Origin: an uncultured Eubacteriales bacterium | GTDB lineage: Bacteria; Bacillota; Clostridia; Oscillospirales; Acutalibacteraceae | NCBI GenBank assembly: GCA_948537335.1 | Contig: CAOUJG010000002.1 | Coordinates: 1-64,000, forward strand | Length of the DNA: 64,000 nt | Direction of reading: 5' to 3' | In this document: in pieces, positions 7,194 to 19,695 of the stretch | Position numbering within the stretch: the stretch's first letter is position 1 | Layout: each line of letters opens with the position of its first letter | Notes under the pieces: generated by a model | Database searches by the model: none | What the model was told of the DNA's origin: nothing | What the model saw: the letters and a program-made list of their open reading frames with translations, nothing else | Program-made: the position numbers and the translations under genes

Positions 7194-10100
7194 GTGGGTA
7201 AACCTATGCTGAATGTCAAACCTGTGCGGATGGGCAAAAATGTAAGGATGAGTTTTTCTAGAATTGACGAGGTTTTAGAGATGCCAAACCTTATTGAGGT
7301 CCAGAAGAAATCGTATCGGTGGTTTCTTGACGAGGGTCTGAAGGACGTTTTTAAGGATATTTCGGGCATTACCGATTATACGGGCAACTTGGTTTTAGAT
7401 TTTCTCGACTATCATTTGGACATGGACCGTCCGAACTACAGTGTTGCAGAATGCAAAGAGCGAGATGCTACCTACTCTGCCGCCCTACGGGTGAAGGTGC
7501 GGCTTTTGAATAAGGAAAATGGCGAGATTAAGGAGTCGGAAGTCTTTATGGGCGACTTCCCTCTTATGACCGACAGCGGCACGTTCATCATTAACGGTGC
7601 GGAACGTGTTGTTGTTTCGCAGCTTATTCGGTCTCCTGGCGTTTATTTTAAGATGGAGCACGACAAGACGGGCAAAGAGCTGTTTAGTTCGACGGTTATC
7701 CCGAACCGCGGCGCCTGGCTTGAGTATGAGAACGATGTTAACGATGTTTTTTACGTTCGCATCGATAAGAATCGCAAGATCCCGATTACGGTGTTTATTC
7801 GCGCGCTTGGGCTTGGGACAACCGACGAGATTATCGATTATTTCGGCCGCGATGAGCGCATTTTAGCTACGATAGAGAAGGATCCGTGCAATAATTCGGA
7901 AGAGGCCCTTTTGGAGCTGTATCGCAAACTGAGGCCCACAGAGCCGCCGACTTTGGACAGCGCTAAGGCACACTTGGATGCTTTGTTTTTTGATGAGAGA
8001 AGATACGATTTGTCGCGGGTGGGGCGGTATAAGTACAATAAGAAGTTGGGAATCTCTGGCAGATTGACGGGCCGAGTGATATCTCAACCTATTGTTAACC
8101 CCCGTACTGGCGAGGTTATGGCCGATGCTGGCGAGACGATTTCTTTTGAGAAGGCTGGCGAGATCGAGAATGCCGGCGTTGCGGTTGCTTATGTTCAGGA
8201 CGAGGACCGCGAGGTTAAGGTGATTTCGAACGGCATGGTGGACATAGGTTGCTATGTTGACTTTGACGCGAAGGCCGAATGCGGCGTGAAAGAGAAGGTT
8301 CGGTTTAGCGTTTTGATGGAGATTTTGGAGGCTTCTGGCTCTGACGACGAGCTCAAAGAGGCTATTGTTGCGCGTTTGGGAGAGCTTGTTCCGAATTATA
8401 TCACTATTGACGACATTTTTGCGTCGATTAATTATATGAATTGCCTTGCCTGCGGCGTTGGCGTGACGGATGATATTGATCATTTGGGGAATAGGCGCGT
8501 TAGATCGGTTGGCGAGCTGTTGCAGAATCAGTTTAGGATCGGATTGTCGCGTTTGGAGAGGGTTATTCGTGAGAGAATGACGCTTCAGGCGCAGGATTTG
8601 GAGATGTTGACTCCGCAATCTTTGATAAACATTCGGCCGGTTGTTGCGGCTATCAAGGAGTTTTTTGGGCTGTCGCAGTTGTCTCAGTTTATGGATCAGA
8701 CGAATCCTTTGGCCGAGCTGACTCACAAGAGGCGGCTTTCTGCTTTGGGCCCTGGCGGACTTTCTAGAGATAGAGCCGGTTTTGAGGTTCGTGACGTTCA
8801 CTATAGCCATTATGGCCGCATGTGTCCGATTGAGACGCCTGAAGGTCCTAATATTGGCTTGATTTCTTACTTGGCAACGTTTGCGAGGATCAACGAGTAC
8901 GGCTTTGTTGAAGCCCCTTTTAGGAAGGTCGATAAGGCGCGGGGCGTAGTGACTTCGGAAGTTGTCTACATGACGGCCGATGTGGAGGATGAATTCATCG
9001 TGGCGCAGGCTAATGAACCGCTTGACGAAGAGGGCCATTTTGTGAATGCTAAGGTTAACGGCCGGTATCGCGATAGTTTTGTGGAAGTGGAGAGCGATCG
9101 CGCCGACTATATGGACATTTGCCCGCGGATGGTCATGTCTGTGGCTACTGCGATGATCCCTTTTTTGGAGAACGACGACGCAAACCGCGCTTTGATGGGA
9201 TCGAACATGCAGCGTCAGGCTGTGCCTTTGCTTAAGACGGAGGCGCCTATTGTTGGCACGGGCATGGAGTACAAGGCTGGTGTGGATTCGGGCGTTTGCG
9301 TACTTTCTAAGGGCGACGGCGTTGTGGAGAGCGTTTGCGCGAATGAGATTACTGTTAATTATGATTCTGGCGAGGTGGAGACCTTTAAGGTTACCAAGTT
9401 TATGCGGTCAAATCAGGGAACTTGCGTTAATCAGGTGCCTGTGGTGAGTCAGGGGCAGCGCGTTGAGAAAGGCGAGGTTTTGGCCGACGGGCCGGCGATT
9501 AACAATGGTGAAGTTAGCCTGGGTAAGAATGTGCTCATTGGTTTCATGACTTGGGAGGGCTATAACTACGAGGACGCCGTGCTTATCAGCGAGAAGATCG
9601 TCCGCGATGACGTTTATACCTCGATTCATATTGAGGAGTACGAGACTGAAGCCCGCGACACTAAGCTTGGTCCGGAGGAGATTACTAGAGATATCCCAAA
9701 CGTTGGCGAAGATGCTTTGAAGGACCTTGATGAGATGGGTATAATCCGCGTTGGAACGGAAGTTCAGGCGGGTGACGTTTTGGTCGGCAAGGTTACGCCT
9801 AAGGGTGAGACTGAACTTACAGCTGAAGAACGCCTACTGCGCGCCATTTTTGGTGAGAAGGCTAGGGAAGTTCGCGATACTTCGTTGCGTGTGCCGCACG
9901 GTGAATACGGCATTGTTGTTGACGTGAAGGTGTTTACGCGCGCGAATTGCGACGAGCTGCAGCCGGGCGTGAATAAGGTTGTGCGCTGCTACATTGCTCA
10001 GAAGCGCAAGATTTCGGTTGGTGACAAGATGGCCGGTCGGCACGGGAACAAGGGCGTTGTTTCGCGGATTTTGCCGGTTGAGGATATGCCGTTTTTGCCG

Positions 10101-10955
10101 GACGGAACGCCGCTTGATATCGTTTTGAACCCGCTTGGCGTGCCTTCTCGTATGAATATTGGTCAGGTTTTGGAGGTTCATCTTGGCTACGCGGCGAAGG
10201 CTTTGGGCTGGAAGATCATGACGCCCGTTTTTGACGGCGCCCACGAAGAGGACATTTTTGAATGCTTTAGGCAGGCTGGGCTCAGTGAGGACGGCAAGAC
10301 TTGGCTGAAGGACGGCCGCACGGGCGAGTACTTTGACAACCCCGTGACGGTGGGATATATGTATTATTTGAAGCTGCACCACTTGGTTGATGATAAGATT
10401 CATGCGCGGTCTACCGGGCCTTATTCGCTTGTCACTCAGCAACCTTTGGGCGGTAAGGCGCAGTTTGGCGGCCAGCGCTTTGGTGAGATGGAAGTTTGGG
10501 CCTTGGAGGCTTACGGCGCGGCGTACACTTTGCAGGAGATTTTGACGGTTAAGTCGGACGACGTTGTCGGCAGAGTCAAGACTTATGAGGCGATTGTTAA
10601 GGGGCAGAATATTCCGAAGCCAGGCATTCCAGAGTCGTTTAAGGTTTTGATTAAAGAGCTGCAGTCGTTGGGGCTCGATGTGAAGGTCTTGAACAAGGAC
10701 GAGGAGGAGATCGACTTAAAGCAGACGTTTGACGATGACGATAATATGGGCTTGCCCCCGGCTGGCGGCGACTTTCATGAGGAGGAAGTGGTTACTTCTT
10801 TGGACGGGTTCAGCTTGGAGGACGACCCCGAGGGGAACAACATGTTCGATGAATCCAGTGTTGTTGACGATTCTGACGAGGATGATAACTTTGAGGATGA
10901 GCTGAACGAAGTTTTTGACGATGCGGATATACCGGCGGCAGATCAAGATTTTTAG
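7194..10955 (+). CDS. rpoB: DNA-directed RNA polymerase subunit beta
   Basis: Catalytic beta subunit of RNA polymerase, 1253 residues, within the normal Firmicutes range. It contains the fork-loop and rifampicin region near residues 490-525 ([22 protein letters not shown], as in rifampicin-sensitive enzymes), [13 protein letters not shown], and [10 protein letters not shown] near the active centre. The C-terminus is a long acidic tail of about 60 residues rich in Asp and Glu. The GTG start has AAAGGAT eight bases upstream. rpoC follows after 16 bases, forming the usual rpoBC operon. Unusually, rplJ-rplL is not upstream; pduL on the other strand is there instead, and rpoB has its own promoter. 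Confidence 0.98.
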   Translation: MGKPMLNVKPVRMGKNVRMSFSRIDEVLEMPNLIEVQKKSYRWFLDEGLKDVFKDISGITDYTGNLVLDFLDYHLDMDRPNYSVAECKERDATYSAALRVKVRLLNKENGEIKESEVFMGDFPLMTDSGTFIINGAERVVVSQLIRSPGVYFKMEHDKTGKELFSSTVIPNRGAWLEYENDVNDVFYVRIDKNRKIPITVFIRALGLGTTDEIIDYFGRDERILATIEKDPCNNSEEALLELYRKLRPTEPPTLDSAKAHLDALFFDERRYDLSRVGRYKYNKKLGISGRLTGRVISQPIVNPRTGEVMADAGETISFEKAGEIENAGVAVAYVQDEDREVKVISNGMVDIGCYVDFDAKAECGVKEKVRFSVLMEILEASGSDDELKEAIVARLGELVPNYITIDDIFASINYMNCLACGVGVTDDIDHLGNRRVRSVGELLQNQFRIGLSRLERVIRERMTLQAQDLEMLTPQSLINIRPVVAAIKEFFGLSQLSQFMDQTNPLAELTHKRRLSALGPGGLSRDRAGFEVRDVHYSHYGRMCPIETPEGPNIGLISYLATFARINEYGFVEAPFRKVDKARGVVTSEVVYMTADVEDEFIVAQANEPLDEEGHFVNAKVNGRYRDSFVEVESDRADYMDICPRMVMSVATAMIPFLENDDANRALMGSNMQRQAVPLLKTEAPIVGTGMEYKAGVDSGVCVLSKGDGVVESVCANEITVNYDSGEVETFKVTKFMRSNQGTCVNQVPVVSQGQRVEKGEVLADGPAINNGEVSLGKNVLIGFMTWEGYNYEDAVLISEKIVRDDVYTSIHIEEYETEARDTKLGPEEITRDIPNVGEDALKDLDEMGIIRVGTEVQAGDVLVGKVTPKGETELTAEERLLRAIFGEKAREVRDTSLRVPHGEYGIVVDVKVFTRANCDELQPGVNKVVRCYIAQKRKISVGDKMAGRHGNKGVVSRILPVEDMPFLPDGTPLDIVLNPLGVPSRMNIGQVLEVHLGYAAKALGWKIMTPVFDGAHEEDIFECFRQAGLSEDGKTWLKDGRTGEYFDNPVTVGYMYYLKLHHLVDDKIHARSTGPYSLVTQQPLGGKAQFGGQRFGEMEVWALEAYGAAYTLQEILTVKSDDVVGRVKTYEAIVKGQNIPKPGIPESFKVLIKELQSLGLDVKVLNKDEEEIDLKQTFDDDDNMGLPPAGGDFHEEEVVTSLDGFSLEDDPEGNNMFDESSVVDDSDEDDNFEDELNEVFDDADIPAADQDF

Positions 10956-10971
10956 GGGGTTGCAGCTAATA

Positions 10972-13900
10972 ATGAAATTTAATGTTTTTGAATCGATTAA
11001 GATCAGACTTGCGTCGCCCGACCAGATCCGGGAGTGGTCGCGCGGGGAAGTGAAGAAGCCGGAGACGATTAACTACAGGACCTTGAAGCCGGAGCGAGAC
11101 GGGCTTTTTTGTGAACGGATTTTTGGTCCGCAGAAGGACTGGGAGTGCCATTGCGGCAAGTACAAGCGGATTCGGTATAAGGGCAAGGTTTGCGACCGTT
11201 GCGGCGTTGAGGTTACGCGGTCTAAGGTTCGGCGCGAGCGGATGGGGCACATTGAGCTTGCGGCGCCGGTTTCGCATGTTTGGTATTTTAAGGGAATTCC
11301 CTCTAGAATGGGACTCATTTTGGATATTTCTCCGCGGATGCTTGAGAAGGTGCTATATTTCGCGCTTTATATTGTTACCGACCCTGGAAAGGCGCGTGAA
11401 TTGGTTAAGTATCAGTTCCTCACAGAGCGTGAGTACCGCGATTTGAAGGAAAAGTACGAGGACGATTTTGAGGCTTTGATGGGGGCGGAGGCCGTCAAGA
11501 AGCTTTTGGCCGAGATTGACTTGGAGGCGCTTTCTAAGGAGCTCAAGGACGAGTTGGAGTCTGCTGTGGGGCAAAAGAGAGTCCGGATTTTGAAGCGGCT
11601 CGAGGTGGTGGAGTCTTTCCGGCTATCGGGGAATCGCCCGGAGTGGATGATTTTGGACGTGATTCCTGTTATTCCGCCGGATTTGCGGCCTATGGTTCAG
11701 CTTGATGGCGGCAGATTCGCGACTTCGGACTTGAATGATCTTTATCGACGCGTTATTAATAGAAATAATCGGTTGAAGCGCTTGCTGGAGCTGGGCGCGC
11801 CGGATATAATTATTCGCAACGAGAAGCGCATGCTGCAGGAGGCCGTTGATGCGCTTATTGACAATGGTCGCCGCGGTCGGCCTGTTACTGGTGCGAATAA
11901 TCGGCCGCTTAAATCGCTTTCGGATATGTTGAAGGGCAAGCAGGGGCGGTTTCGGCAAAATCTTTTGGGCAAACGCGTGGATTATTCGGGCCGGTCGGTT
12001 ATTGTTGTTGGGCCGGAGCTGAAGATGTATCAGTGCGGGCTGCCCAAGGAGATGGCTTTGGAGCTGTTTAAGCCGTTTGTTATGAAGCGGCTGGTGGAGA
12101 CCGGGGCTTCGAACAACATTAAGTCGGCAAGAAAGGCTGTAGACCGGGCTAAGCCAGAGGTTTGGGACGCTTTGGAGATAGTCATAAAGGGGCATCCGGT
12201 GCTTTTGAACCGAGCTCCGACGCTACACAGACTAGGAATACAGGCATTTGAGCCGGTTTTGGTTGAAGGAAGGGCTTTAAAGCTGCATCCTTTGGTTTGT
12301 ACGGCTTATAATGCTGACTTTGACGGGGATCAGATGGCGGTTCACGTGCCGCTTTCGGCAGAGGCTCAGGCTGAGGCTAGGTTCTTGATGCTGGCGGCGG
12401 GCAATTTGCTGAAACCTTCGGACGGGCGGCCGGTGACGGTGCCTACGCAGGACATGGTTTTGGGCTCTTACTACTTGACGCTGGACAAAGAGGGCGAAAA
12501 GGGCGAGGGCAAGGTGTTTAGGAACTTTGAGGAAGCCTTGATGGCCTATGACGCCAAGGATATTGGCTTGCACGCGAAGATTAAGGTTAGGCGGACTGTG
12601 GCTGTGCAGAGTGAGAAAGTTACCGGCATGATCGAGACGACGGCTGGTAAGATTATTTTTAACCAGCCTATACCGCAGGATTTGGGATTTGTTGAGCGAG
12701 AAAACCTCGATGATTACTTGAAGCTTGAGATTGACTTTTTGGTCGGAAAGAAGCAGATTCAAAAAATTATTGATCGTTGCATTAAGGTTCATGGAACGCA
12801 AGTAACAGCGCGGGTTTTGGACTCCATTAAGGACCAGGGATTCAAGTATTCTACCAGGGGCGCCATTACTGTTGCCGTTTGCGACGCGGTGGTGCCGCCG
12901 TCGAAGAAGGAGATTATTGCTGACGCTGAGGCCCAAATTGAGAAGGTTTCTCAGCAGTTCAAGCGCGGCCTCATTTCGGACGAGGAGCGCGAGGACCATG
13001 TGCTTAAGATTTGGGATAAGGCTACAAATGGTGTTACAGCGGCTTTGCAGGAGAATTTGGACAGATATAACCCGATTTATATGATGGCGGACTCTGGCGC
13101 GCGTGGTTCGATGAGTCAGATTCGGCAGCTTGCCGGGATGCGCGGGCTTATTGCCAACACTTCGGGTAAGACTATTGAGGTACCGATTCGCGCGAATTAC
13201 CGCGAGGGGCTTAATGTTTTGGAGTATTTTATATCTTCGCGCGGGGCACGAAAGGGTTTGGCTGATACGGCGCTTCGTACCGCGGACTCTGGTTATCTTA
13301 CTCGCCGGCTTGTTGATGTTTCGCAGGAGGTTATTATTCGCGAGGACGACTGCGGAACTACCGAGGGATTGACGGTTTTTGAGATCAAGGACGGCAAGGA
13401 GTCTATTGAGAGCTTGCATGAGCGCTTGATTGGCCGCTATTTGTGCGAGGATTTTGTGGACGCTGTGACCGGCGAGGTGCTGGTTTCTAAGGATAAGCTG
13501 ATGGATGACCACGATGCGGACGTCATTATTGGTGCGGGAGTCGAGAAGATTGATATTCGGTCGATTCTTGGTTGCAGGGCGCGGCACGGAATTTGCAAGA
13601 AGTGCTATGGTTCGAACCTTGCAAATGGCATGCCTGTTGCTGTGGGCGAAGCTGTGGGGATCATTGCGGCGCAGTCTATTGGTGAACCGGGCACGCAGCT
13701 GACTATGAGAACCTTCCACACTGGCGGTGTTGCTAGTGCTGAGGATATTACTCAGGGCTTGCCGCGCGTTGAGGAGCTGTTTGAGAGCCGTAAGCCTAAG
13801 CATCTTGCGATTATAAGTGAGATTTCGGGCGAGGTTAGCTTTGAAGAAGTCAAGAATAACCGCCATATCGTGGTTTATAATAGCGAGAGCGGCGAGAAGG

Positions 13901-14562
13901 TTTCTTATTTGATCCCGTTTGGGTCTATTGTGAGGGTTCAAGAAGGCCAGCAGATAGAGGCTGGTGAGCGTTTGACTGAGGGCTCGGTTAACCCGCACGA
14001 CGTTCTGGCGATAAGTGGGACGGACGCTGTGCAAAATTACCTGATACAGGAGGTGCAGCGCGTCTACCGCATGCAGGGCGTTGACATTAACGACAAACAC
14101 ATCGAGGTCATTGTGCGGCAGATGATGCGCAAGGTGCAGGTGAAGGACCCCGGCGATACCGACTTGATTGCGGGTTCTATGGTGGATAAGTCCGACTTTA
14201 TTGCGGCTAATGGTGAGATTCGGCGGCGGACTGCTGATGGCGAAGAGGGACTTTTAGAGGCTACTTGTATCCCGACTTTATTGGGAATTACGAAGGCTTC
14301 GCTCGCTACGGAATCGTTCTTGGCGGCAGCTTCCTTCCAGGAAACTACTAGAGTGCTGACTGATGCGGCCATAAAGGCTAAAATTGACCCTCTGGTGGGG
14401 CTGAAGGAAAACGTTATTATTGGAAAGCTGGTTCCTGCTGGCACGGGAATGCATCGATACAGCGACGTTGTTGTTAATCGGCTTCCGGACGCGGATGATT
14501 TGGCTGATGGTGCTTCGGATGACGCTGGTGCTGTGAATTTATCTGGCCAGGTTGGTGGTTGA
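10972..14562 (+). CDS. rpoC: DNA-directed RNA polymerase subunit beta'
   Basis: Second large catalytic subunit of RNA polymerase, 1196 residues. Visible are the N-terminal zinc ribbon ([20 protein letters not shown] near residues 60-80), the Mg-binding active-site loop [12 protein letters not shown] near residue 447, the bridge and trigger helix region ([11 protein letters not shown], and [17 protein letters not shown] near 905-920), and a second Cys cluster ([13 protein letters not shown]). The ATG at 10972 matches the conserved family start [14 protein letters not shown]; an in-frame TTG four codons earlier is too close to the AGGGGG site. It is co-transcribed with rpoB. No strong terminator follows immediately. 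Confidence 0.98.
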   Translation: MKFNVFESIKIRLASPDQIREWSRGEVKKPETINYRTLKPERDGLFCERIFGPQKDWECHCGKYKRIRYKGKVCDRCGVEVTRSKVRRERMGHIELAAPVSHVWYFKGIPSRMGLILDISPRMLEKVLYFALYIVTDPGKARELVKYQFLTEREYRDLKEKYEDDFEALMGAEAVKKLLAEIDLEALSKELKDELESAVGQKRVRILKRLEVVESFRLSGNRPEWMILDVIPVIPPDLRPMVQLDGGRFATSDLNDLYRRVINRNNRLKRLLELGAPDIIIRNEKRMLQEAVDALIDNGRRGRPVTGANNRPLKSLSDMLKGKQGRFRQNLLGKRVDYSGRSVIVVGPELKMYQCGLPKEMALELFKPFVMKRLVETGASNNIKSARKAVDRAKPEVWDALEIVIKGHPVLLNRAPTLHRLGIQAFEPVLVEGRALKLHPLVCTAYNADFDGDQMAVHVPLSAEAQAEARFLMLAAGNLLKPSDGRPVTVPTQDMVLGSYYLTLDKEGEKGEGKVFRNFEEALMAYDAKDIGLHAKIKVRRTVAVQSEKVTGMIETTAGKIIFNQPIPQDLGFVERENLDDYLKLEIDFLVGKKQIQKIIDRCIKVHGTQVTARVLDSIKDQGFKYSTRGAITVAVCDAVVPPSKKEIIADAEAQIEKVSQQFKRGLISDEEREDHVLKIWDKATNGVTAALQENLDRYNPIYMMADSGARGSMSQIRQLAGMRGLIANTSGKTIEVPIRANYREGLNVLEYFISSRGARKGLADTALRTADSGYLTRRLVDVSQEVIIREDDCGTTEGLTVFEIKDGKESIESLHERLIGRYLCEDFVDAVTGEVLVSKDKLMDDHDADVIIGAGVEKIDIRSILGCRARHGICKKCYGSNLANGMPVAVGEAVGIIAAQSIGEPGTQLTMRTFHTGGVASAEDITQGLPRVEELFESRKPKHLAIISEISGEVSFEEVKNNRHIVVYNSESGEKVSYLIPFGSIVRVQEGQQIEAGERLTEGSVNPHDVLAISGTDAVQNYLIQEVQRVYRMQGVDINDKHIEVIVRQMMRKVQVKDPGDTDLIAGSMVDKSDFIAANGEIRRRTADGEEGLLEATCIPTLLGITKASLATESFLAAASFQETTRVLTDAAIKAKIDPLVGLKENVIIGKLVPAGTGMHRYSDVVVNRLPDADDLADGASDDAGAVNLSGQVGG

Positions 14563-14633
14563 TGCTTGATTGGCGGGGCTTGGGAGCTTGCTCTTGCTTG
14601 TGGGATTTTTTGTGAATTTTTGAGAGAAAACCG

Positions 14634-14663
14634 TTGACAGCGCCTGTGAAAGTATGGTACAAT
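14634..14663 (+). promoter_or_regulatory. Promoter upstream of the str operon
   Basis: TTGACA-18-TACAAT, close to consensus. It lies 209 bases before rpsL, and an intrinsic-terminator-like hairpin begins only 25 bases after the -10. Confidence 0.75.
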
Positions 14664-14687
14664 ACTGTATTGTGGAAGATTATATAC

Positions 14688-14712
14688 GCAAATCATCCAT
14701 GTGGTGGTTTGC
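14688..14712 (+). terminator. Terminator-like hairpin in the rpsL leader, possible attenuator
   Basis: GCAAATCATC pairs fully with GGTGGTTTGC (10 bp, two G-T) over loop CATGT and is followed by TTTTGTTTT. It could stop read-through from rpoC, but it also lies downstream of the rpsL promoter, so rpsL transcripts must pass it. Confidence 0.7.
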
Positions 14713-14872
14713 TTTTGTTTTCAGTTTTACTGCTGCGCCTATTTTTGCGGTGGCAAGAGGTTTTTGCTGATTATTATGTTTATTTTTGGTTATAAAGCTC
14801 AGACTATTACTGTTGTTGCGGTGCTGTTGTTGCGAGCTTTTAACATATATCTTGATTTTGAGGAGGTGTAAT

Positions 14873-15301
14873 ATGCCAACCTTTAACCAGTTAGTTAGAA
14901 AGGGCAGAAAGGTTTCTGAGAAAAAGTACAAGGCGCCGGCTCTTTTGAGGGGATGGAATGCTAAAAAACGGCTTCCTATTGAACAGACTTCTCCGCAAAA
15001 ACGTGGCGTTTGTACTGCTGTTAAGACTGCTACGCCTAAAAAACCTAACTCGGCACTTAGAAAGATCGCTAGGGTGCGCCTTTCAAACGGAATTGAGGTT
15101 AGCTCGTATATTCCGGGCGAGGGTCATAACTTGCAAGAACACAGCGTTGTGCTTATTCGAGGCGGACGTGTTAAGGATTTACCTGGTGTTCGGTATCACA
15201 TTGTTCGCGGAACTTTGGATGCGCAGGGCGTTGCTAAACGCATGCAGGCTCGGTCTAAGTACGGAGCTAAGCGGCCTAAGGCAGGCGGAGCTAAGAAATA
15301 A
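14873..15301 (+). CDS. rpsL: Small ribosomal subunit protein uS12
   Basis: Core protein of the 30S decoding site, 142 residues. It begins [12 protein letters not shown] and contains the conserved [19 protein letters not shown] loop near residues 40-65, where streptomycin-resistance changes map (the wild-type lysine is present in PKKPNS), followed by the second conserved loop [11 protein letters not shown]. The ATG at 14873 has a perfect AGGAGGTG site seven bases upstream; earlier in-frame starts are not used. First gene of the str operon rpsL-rpsG-fusA, with tuf behind its own promoter. Confidence 0.97.
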   Translation: MPTFNQLVRKGRKVSEKKYKAPALLRGWNAKKRLPIEQTSPQKRGVCTAVKTATPKKPNSALRKIARVRLSNGIEVSSYIPGEGHNLQEHSVVLIRGGRVKDLPGVRYHIVRGTLDAQGVAKRMQARSKYGAKRPKAGGAKK

Positions 15302-15469
15302 TCTGTTTTTTGAAATTGACAAATACCTTTACGGATGCAGATTGCACCTTGCAATGCAGATGTGTTTATTATAGATTTTAGATTTGATTTGGCACCTCTG
15401 TATTGGCAAACGGGAGTTTTGTCGCTTTCGAGTACCTAGGATATCATTTTTGTGAAGGAGGGAAGAGAA

Positions 15470-15940
15470 GTGCCAAGAAGAGGTTCTATTACTAGGCGCG
15501 ACGTTTTGGCGGATCCGGTTTATAATTCTAAGCTGGTGACTCGCCTTATCAACAACGTTATGTATGACGGAAAACGAGGTGTGGCGCAGAAAATCGTTTA
15601 TGGCGCGTTCGATATTATTAGAGAGAAGGTTGGACGCGAACCGCTCGAGGTTTTTGAACAGGCTATGGAGAACATTATGCCGGTTTTGGAAGTTAAGGCT
15701 CGGCGGGTTGGTGGTGCTACTTATCAGGTGCCTATGGAGGTTCGGCCGGAACGCAGGCAGACTTTGGGATTACGCTGGTTGACGAATTATGCTCGGGCTC
15801 GTGCTGAACGGACTATGAGAGAACGCCTTGCGAACGAGATTATGGACGCTGTTAATGAGACTGGTGGAGCTGTTAAGAAGCGCGAGGATACTCACAAAAT
15901 GGCTGAGGCTAACAAGGCTTTTGCGCATTACAGATGGTAG
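15470..15940 (+). CDS. rpsG: Small ribosomal subunit protein uS7
   Basis: Primary 16S rRNA-binding protein of the 30S head, 156 residues, standard length. It starts with GTG at 15470 ([12 protein letters not shown]), seven bases after AAGGAGGG. Family signatures include [19 protein letters not shown] and the C-terminal [20 protein letters not shown]. The 168-base gap after rpsL contains a small perfect hairpin (15341-15355, ATTGCA/TGCAAT). In enterobacteria S7 represses translation from the rpsL-rpsG gap, but whether this hairpin has any such role is unknown. Confidence 0.97.
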   Translation: MPRRGSITRRDVLADPVYNSKLVTRLINNVMYDGKRGVAQKIVYGAFDIIREKVGREPLEVFEQAMENIMPVLEVKARRVGGATYQVPMEVRPERRQTLGLRWLTNYARARAERTMRERLANEIMDAVNETGGAVKKREDTHKMAEANKAFAHYRW

Positions 15941-16002
15941 TTTATTTTGGAAAGATTTTTTGAGGATTTTACTATATTTTGAGAGAAAGGAGAGAGTTTT
16001 TT

Positions 16003-18081
16003 ATGGCAAGACAAGTTTCACTTGATTTTACGCGAAATATCGGGATAATGGCGCATATTGACGCGGGTAAGACTACTACTACTGAGCGGATTTTGTTTTA
16101 TACTGGGGTTAATCATAAGATCGGCGAGACGCACGATGGCGCGGCGACTATGGACTGGATGGCTCAAGAGCAAGAACGCGGAATTACTATTACTTCTGCC
16201 GCTACGACTTGCTTTTGGAAGGATCATCGAATTAACATTATTGATACGCCGGGGCACGTTGACTTTACTGTTGAAGTTGAGCGGTCTTTGCGGGTTTTGG
16301 ATGGCTCGGTTACTGTTTTATGCGCTAAGGGAGGCGTTGAGCCGCAGTCGGAGACGGTGTGGCGTCAGGCGGACAAGTACGGAGTGCCGCGGATGGTGTA
16401 TGTTAACAAGATGGACATCATGGGGGCGGACTTTTACAACGTTGTTACGATGATGAAGGAACGCCTTAAGTGTAATGCTGTGCCTATACAGCTACCGATT
16501 GGCGCGGAGGATACTTTTAAAGGGCTTATTGACTTGGTTGAGATGAAGGCTTATGTTTACTATGACGATCTTGGTAAGGATATCCGCGTGGAGGAGATTC
16601 CGGAGGACATGAAGGAGCTTGCTGAGAAGTATCACACTGAGCTTTTGGAGCACGTTGCAGAGCAGGATGAGGCTCTTTTTGAAAAGTATTTGGAGGGCGA
16701 GCAGCTTAGCGAACAGGAGATTAAGGATTGTATTCGTAAGGCGACGCTTGCTAATGCTATGGTTCCGGTTGTTTGCGGATCTTCTTATCGGAATAAGGGC
16801 GTGCAGAAGCTACTTGACGCCATTGTTGAGTACATGCCTGCACCTACCGACGTGCCGGCTATTAAGGGTGTTAATCCTGAGACTGGCGACGAGGAAGAGC
16901 GCCATTCTTCGGACGATGAGCCATTTGCTGCTTTGGCGTTTAAGATTGCTACGGACCCATTTGTTGGTAAGTTGTGCTTCTTCCGGGTGTATTCTGGCAC
17001 TATTAGCGCGGGATCTACGGTTTATAACTCTACTAAGGACGACAACGAGCGGCTGGGTCGGATTTTGCAGATGCACGCAAATCACCGGCAGGACATTGAG
17101 ACGGTTTATGCGGGCGACATTGCTGCGGCTGTTGGACTTAAGAATACTACCACGGGCGACACTTTGTGCACCGAGAAGGCTCCGGTTATTTTGGAGTCTA
17201 TGGAGTTTCCGGATCCGGTTATTCGGGTTGCTATTGAGCCTAAGACTAAGGCGGGGCAAGAGAAAATGGGCATTGCTTTGGCTAAGCTTGCTGAGGAGGA
17301 CCCGACTTTTAAGGCTTATACTGACGAGGAGACCGGCCAGACTATTATTGCTGGTATGGGCGAGCTGCATCTTGAGATTATTGTTGATCGGCTTTTGAGA
17401 GAATTTAAGGTTGAGGCCAATGTTGGTAAGCCGCAGGTTGCTTATAAGGAGACTATTCGCCGGAATGCTGATGTTGATCAGAAATATGCTCGGCAATCTG
17501 GTGGCCGCGGTCAATATGGTCATGTTAAGATTAAGATTGAGCCCAATCCTACTAAGGGTTACGAGTTTGTGAACTCGATTGTTGGCGGCGCTATCCCTAA
17601 GGAGTACATTCCTGCGGTTGACCAAGGTATTAAGGGCGCCATGCTTTCGGGCGTTTTGGCTGGCTACAATGTTGTGGACGTTAAGGTTACGCTTTATGAC
17701 GGTTCTTATCACGAGGTTGACTCTTCGGAGATGGCGTTTAAGATTGCTGGATCTATGGCTTTTAAAGACGCTATGCGGAAGGCTGATCCGGTTTTGCTGG
17801 AGCCTATTATGAAGGTTTGCGTTACTGTTCCGGAGGAATACATGGGCGACGTTATTGGAGACATCAACTCGCGGCGCGGTATGATTCAGGGAATGGAGGC
17901 TATTTCTGGCGCGCAACGGGTTAATGCTTTGGTGCCGCTTTCGGAGATGTTTGGCTACGCTACGGATATGCGCTCTAAGACGCAGGGCAGGGGTCAATAT
18001 ACCATGGAACCTAGTCATTACGTTGAAGTGCCGAAGTCTGTTTCGGAGAAAATTATTGCCGACAGAACTAAATCTAATTAG
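16003..18081 (+). CDS. fusA: Elongation factor G
   Basis: GTPase that drives tRNA-mRNA translocation on the ribosome, 692 residues. The G domain shows [13 protein letters not shown] (P loop), RGITITSAA (switch I), DTPGHVDF (G3) and NKMD (G4), followed by domains II to V; the domain IV segment [15 protein letters not shown] is visible near residue 508. The start is the ATG at 16003 behind AAAGGAGAG. Third gene of the str operon. Confidence 0.98.
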   Translation: MARQVSLDFTRNIGIMAHIDAGKTTTTERILFYTGVNHKIGETHDGAATMDWMAQEQERGITITSAATTCFWKDHRINIIDTPGHVDFTVEVERSLRVLDGSVTVLCAKGGVEPQSETVWRQADKYGVPRMVYVNKMDIMGADFYNVVTMMKERLKCNAVPIQLPIGAEDTFKGLIDLVEMKAYVYYDDLGKDIRVEEIPEDMKELAEKYHTELLEHVAEQDEALFEKYLEGEQLSEQEIKDCIRKATLANAMVPVVCGSSYRNKGVQKLLDAIVEYMPAPTDVPAIKGVNPETGDEEERHSSDDEPFAALAFKIATDPFVGKLCFFRVYSGTISAGSTVYNSTKDDNERLGRILQMHANHRQDIETVYAGDIAAAVGLKNTTTGDTLCTEKAPVILESMEFPDPVIRVAIEPKTKAGQEKMGIALAKLAEEDPTFKAYTDEETGQTIIAGMGELHLEIIVDRLLREFKVEANVGKPQVAYKETIRRNADVDQKYARQSGGRGQYGHVKIKIEPNPTKGYEFVNSIVGGAIPKEYIPAVDQGIKGAMLSGVLAGYNVVDVKVTLYDGSYHEVDSSEMAFKIAGSMAFKDAMRKADPVLLEPIMKVCVTVPEEYMGDVIGDINSRRGMIQGMEAISGAQRVNALVPLSEMFGYATDMRSKTQGRGQYTMEPSHYVEVPKSVSEKIIADRTKSN

Positions 18082-18097
18082 TTTTGTTAAGTTTCTA

Positions 18098-18126
18098 TTG
18101 ATTTTTATTATCGAATTTGCTACAAT
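18098..18126 (+). promoter_or_regulatory. tuf promoter
   Basis: TTGATT-17-TACAAT between fusA and tuf gives tuf its own transcription start, as is common for this highly expressed gene. Confidence 0.65.
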
Positions 18127-18181
18127 GTAGACAATAGCATTTTAATTATTAATTTTTATGCATCAAAAGGAGGAAAATCCA

Positions 18182-19384
18182 ATGGCAAAGGCTAAATTTG
18201 AAAGAAATAAACCTCATGTAAACATTGGTACTATTGGTCACGTTGACCACGGCAAAACTACTTTAACTGCGGCTATCACTAAGGTTTTGAACTTGGGCGG
18301 AGCGGCTGAATTTGTTGATTATGCTAATATCGACAAGGCTCCTGAAGAGAGAGAACGCGGCATTACTATTAATACTTCGCACGTTGAGTATGAGACAGCG
18401 ACTCGCCACTATGCTCACGTTGACTGCCCTGGCCATGCTGACTATGTTAAAAACATGATTACTGGTGCGGCGCAGATGGATGGAGCTATTTTGGTTGTTT
18501 CTGCTGCGGATGGCCCTATGCCTCAGACTAGAGAGCATATCTTGCTTGCTCGTCAGGTTGGCGTGCCTTGCATTGTTGTTTTTATGAACAAGGTTGACCA
18601 GGTTGACGATGAGGAGCTTCTTGACTTAGTTGAGATGGAGATTCGCGATTTATTGAATGAATACGAGTTTCCTGGCGACGATACGCCTATTATTCGCGGT
18701 TCGGCTTTGGTTGCTCTTGAGTCTAGCTCGAAGGATCCTAATGCTGACGAGTACAAGTGCATTCATGAGCTTATGGACGCTGTTGATAAGTTTATTCCGA
18801 CTCCAGAACGTAAGGCAGATCAGCCTTTCTTGATGCCAGTTGAAGACGTGTTTACTATTACTGGTAGAGGAACTGTTGCTACTGGTAGAGTTGAGCGCGG
18901 TCAGCTGAAGAATGGCGAGGAAGTTGAGCTTGTTGGTTTGACTGAAGAACGCACAAAGACTGTTGTTACGGGCATTGAGATGTTTAGAAAAATTTTGGAT
19001 TATGCTGAAGCTGGCGACAATGTTGGTGTTCTGCTTCGCGGAATCCAGAGAGAGGACATTCAACGCGGCCAGGTTTTGGCTAAGCCGGGTACGATTAATC
19101 CTCATACCAAGTTTAGAGGCCAGGTTTATGTTCTGACTAAGGACGAGGGTGGCCGTCATACGCCGTTCTTTAATAATTATCGTCCGCAGTTTTACTTTAG
19201 AACTACCGACGTTACGGGAATTATCAAGTTGCCAGAAGGCACCGAGATGTGCATGCCGGGCGACAACGTTGTTATGGATGTTGAGCTTATTACGCCTATC
19301 GCTATTGAGGAAGGTTTGCGCTTTGCTATTCGCGAAGGCGGCCGTACTGTTGGGTCTGGCGTGGTTACTGCGATTAATTCGTAA
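18182..19384 (+). CDS. tuf: Elongation factor Tu
   Basis: GTPase delivering aminoacyl-tRNA to the ribosome, 400 residues. Motifs [15 protein letters not shown] (P loop), [14 protein letters not shown] (switch I), [12 protein letters not shown] (G3) and NKVD (G4) are all intact. The ATG at 18182 follows AAAGGAGG. Codon choice differs from the flanking genes, with frequent GTT, GCT and GAC, as expected for a very highly expressed gene. An intrinsic terminator closes the unit at 19415. Confidence 0.98.
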   Translation: MAKAKFERNKPHVNIGTIGHVDHGKTTLTAAITKVLNLGGAAEFVDYANIDKAPEERERGITINTSHVEYETATRHYAHVDCPGHADYVKNMITGAAQMDGAILVVSAADGPMPQTREHILLARQVGVPCIVVFMNKVDQVDDEELLDLVEMEIRDLLNEYEFPGDDTPIIRGSALVALESSSKDPNADEYKCIHELMDAVDKFIPTPERKADQPFLMPVEDVFTITGRGTVATGRVERGQLKNGEEVELVGLTEERTKTVVTGIEMFRKILDYAEAGDNVGVLLRGIQREDIQRGQVLAKPGTINPHTKFRGQVYVLTKDEGGRHTPFFNNYRPQFYFRTTDVTGIIKLPEGTEMCMPGDNVVMDVELITPIAIEEGLRFAIREGGRTVGSGVVTAINS

Positions 19385-19414
19385 CGCACTTCGATTTTGC
19401 AAATATATATTTTG

Positions 19415-19440
19415 GCAAGTCCTATTGTTTCGGGGCTTGC
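19415..19440 (+). terminator. Intrinsic terminator after tuf
   Basis: GCAAGTCC pairs with GGGCTTGC (8 bp, one G-T) and is followed by TTCTTTTTG. Confidence 0.85.
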
Positions 19441-19482
19441 TTCTTTTTGCGCAAATTTTGATAATTACTTTTAGCTGAAATT

Positions 19483-19499
19483 ATTACAAAAAGGTTACA
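19483..19499 (-). promoter_or_regulatory. WalR-like box upstream of the M23 peptidase gene
   Basis: On the minus strand the site reads TGTAAC-N5-TGTAAT, which fits the known WalR consensus TGTWAH-N5-TGTWAH of Firmicutes. WalRK controls cell-wall hydrolases, which suits the next gene. It lies about 170 bases before the visible -35, farther than usual. Confidence 0.35.
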
Positions 19500-19666
19500 A
19501 GGTGAGACTTAAAATTAACGGTAAAATGTATAAAAAATTCACACAAAAACAATATTTTTAAGCGAAAACATATAGTTAAAATTTATGCAAGGTTTATACA
19601 AATAATGAGGGATGGCGAGATATTTTTATTGCTAAGATAGAAATTTAACTTTGTTGCGAAATTCCC

Positions 19667-19695
19667 TTGATATGTTTCGATTTAGGTGATAAAAT
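19667..19695 (+). promoter_or_regulatory. Promoter of the M23 peptidase gene
   Basis: TTGATA-17-TAAAAT, about 55 bases before the TTG start. Confidence 0.65.

Noticed and set aside
7863..9038. 391-codon open frame on the minus strand
   Set aside because: It is the mirror of rpoB coding sequence, with biased composition and no domain.
12277..14100. 607-codon open frame on the minus strand
   Set aside because: It lies fully opposite rpoC, has an improbable composition (very high Asn, Arg, Leu) and no ribosome site; it is a by-product of rpoC codon use.
14563..14872. Search for an rpoC terminator independent of the rpsL leader hairpin
   Set aside because: Only weak GC-rich pairing was seen near 14575-14625; the one clear hairpin lies after the rpsL promoter and is reported there.
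16810..18018. 402-codon open frame opposite fusA
   Set aside because: Same antisense artefact; fusA is complete and certain.
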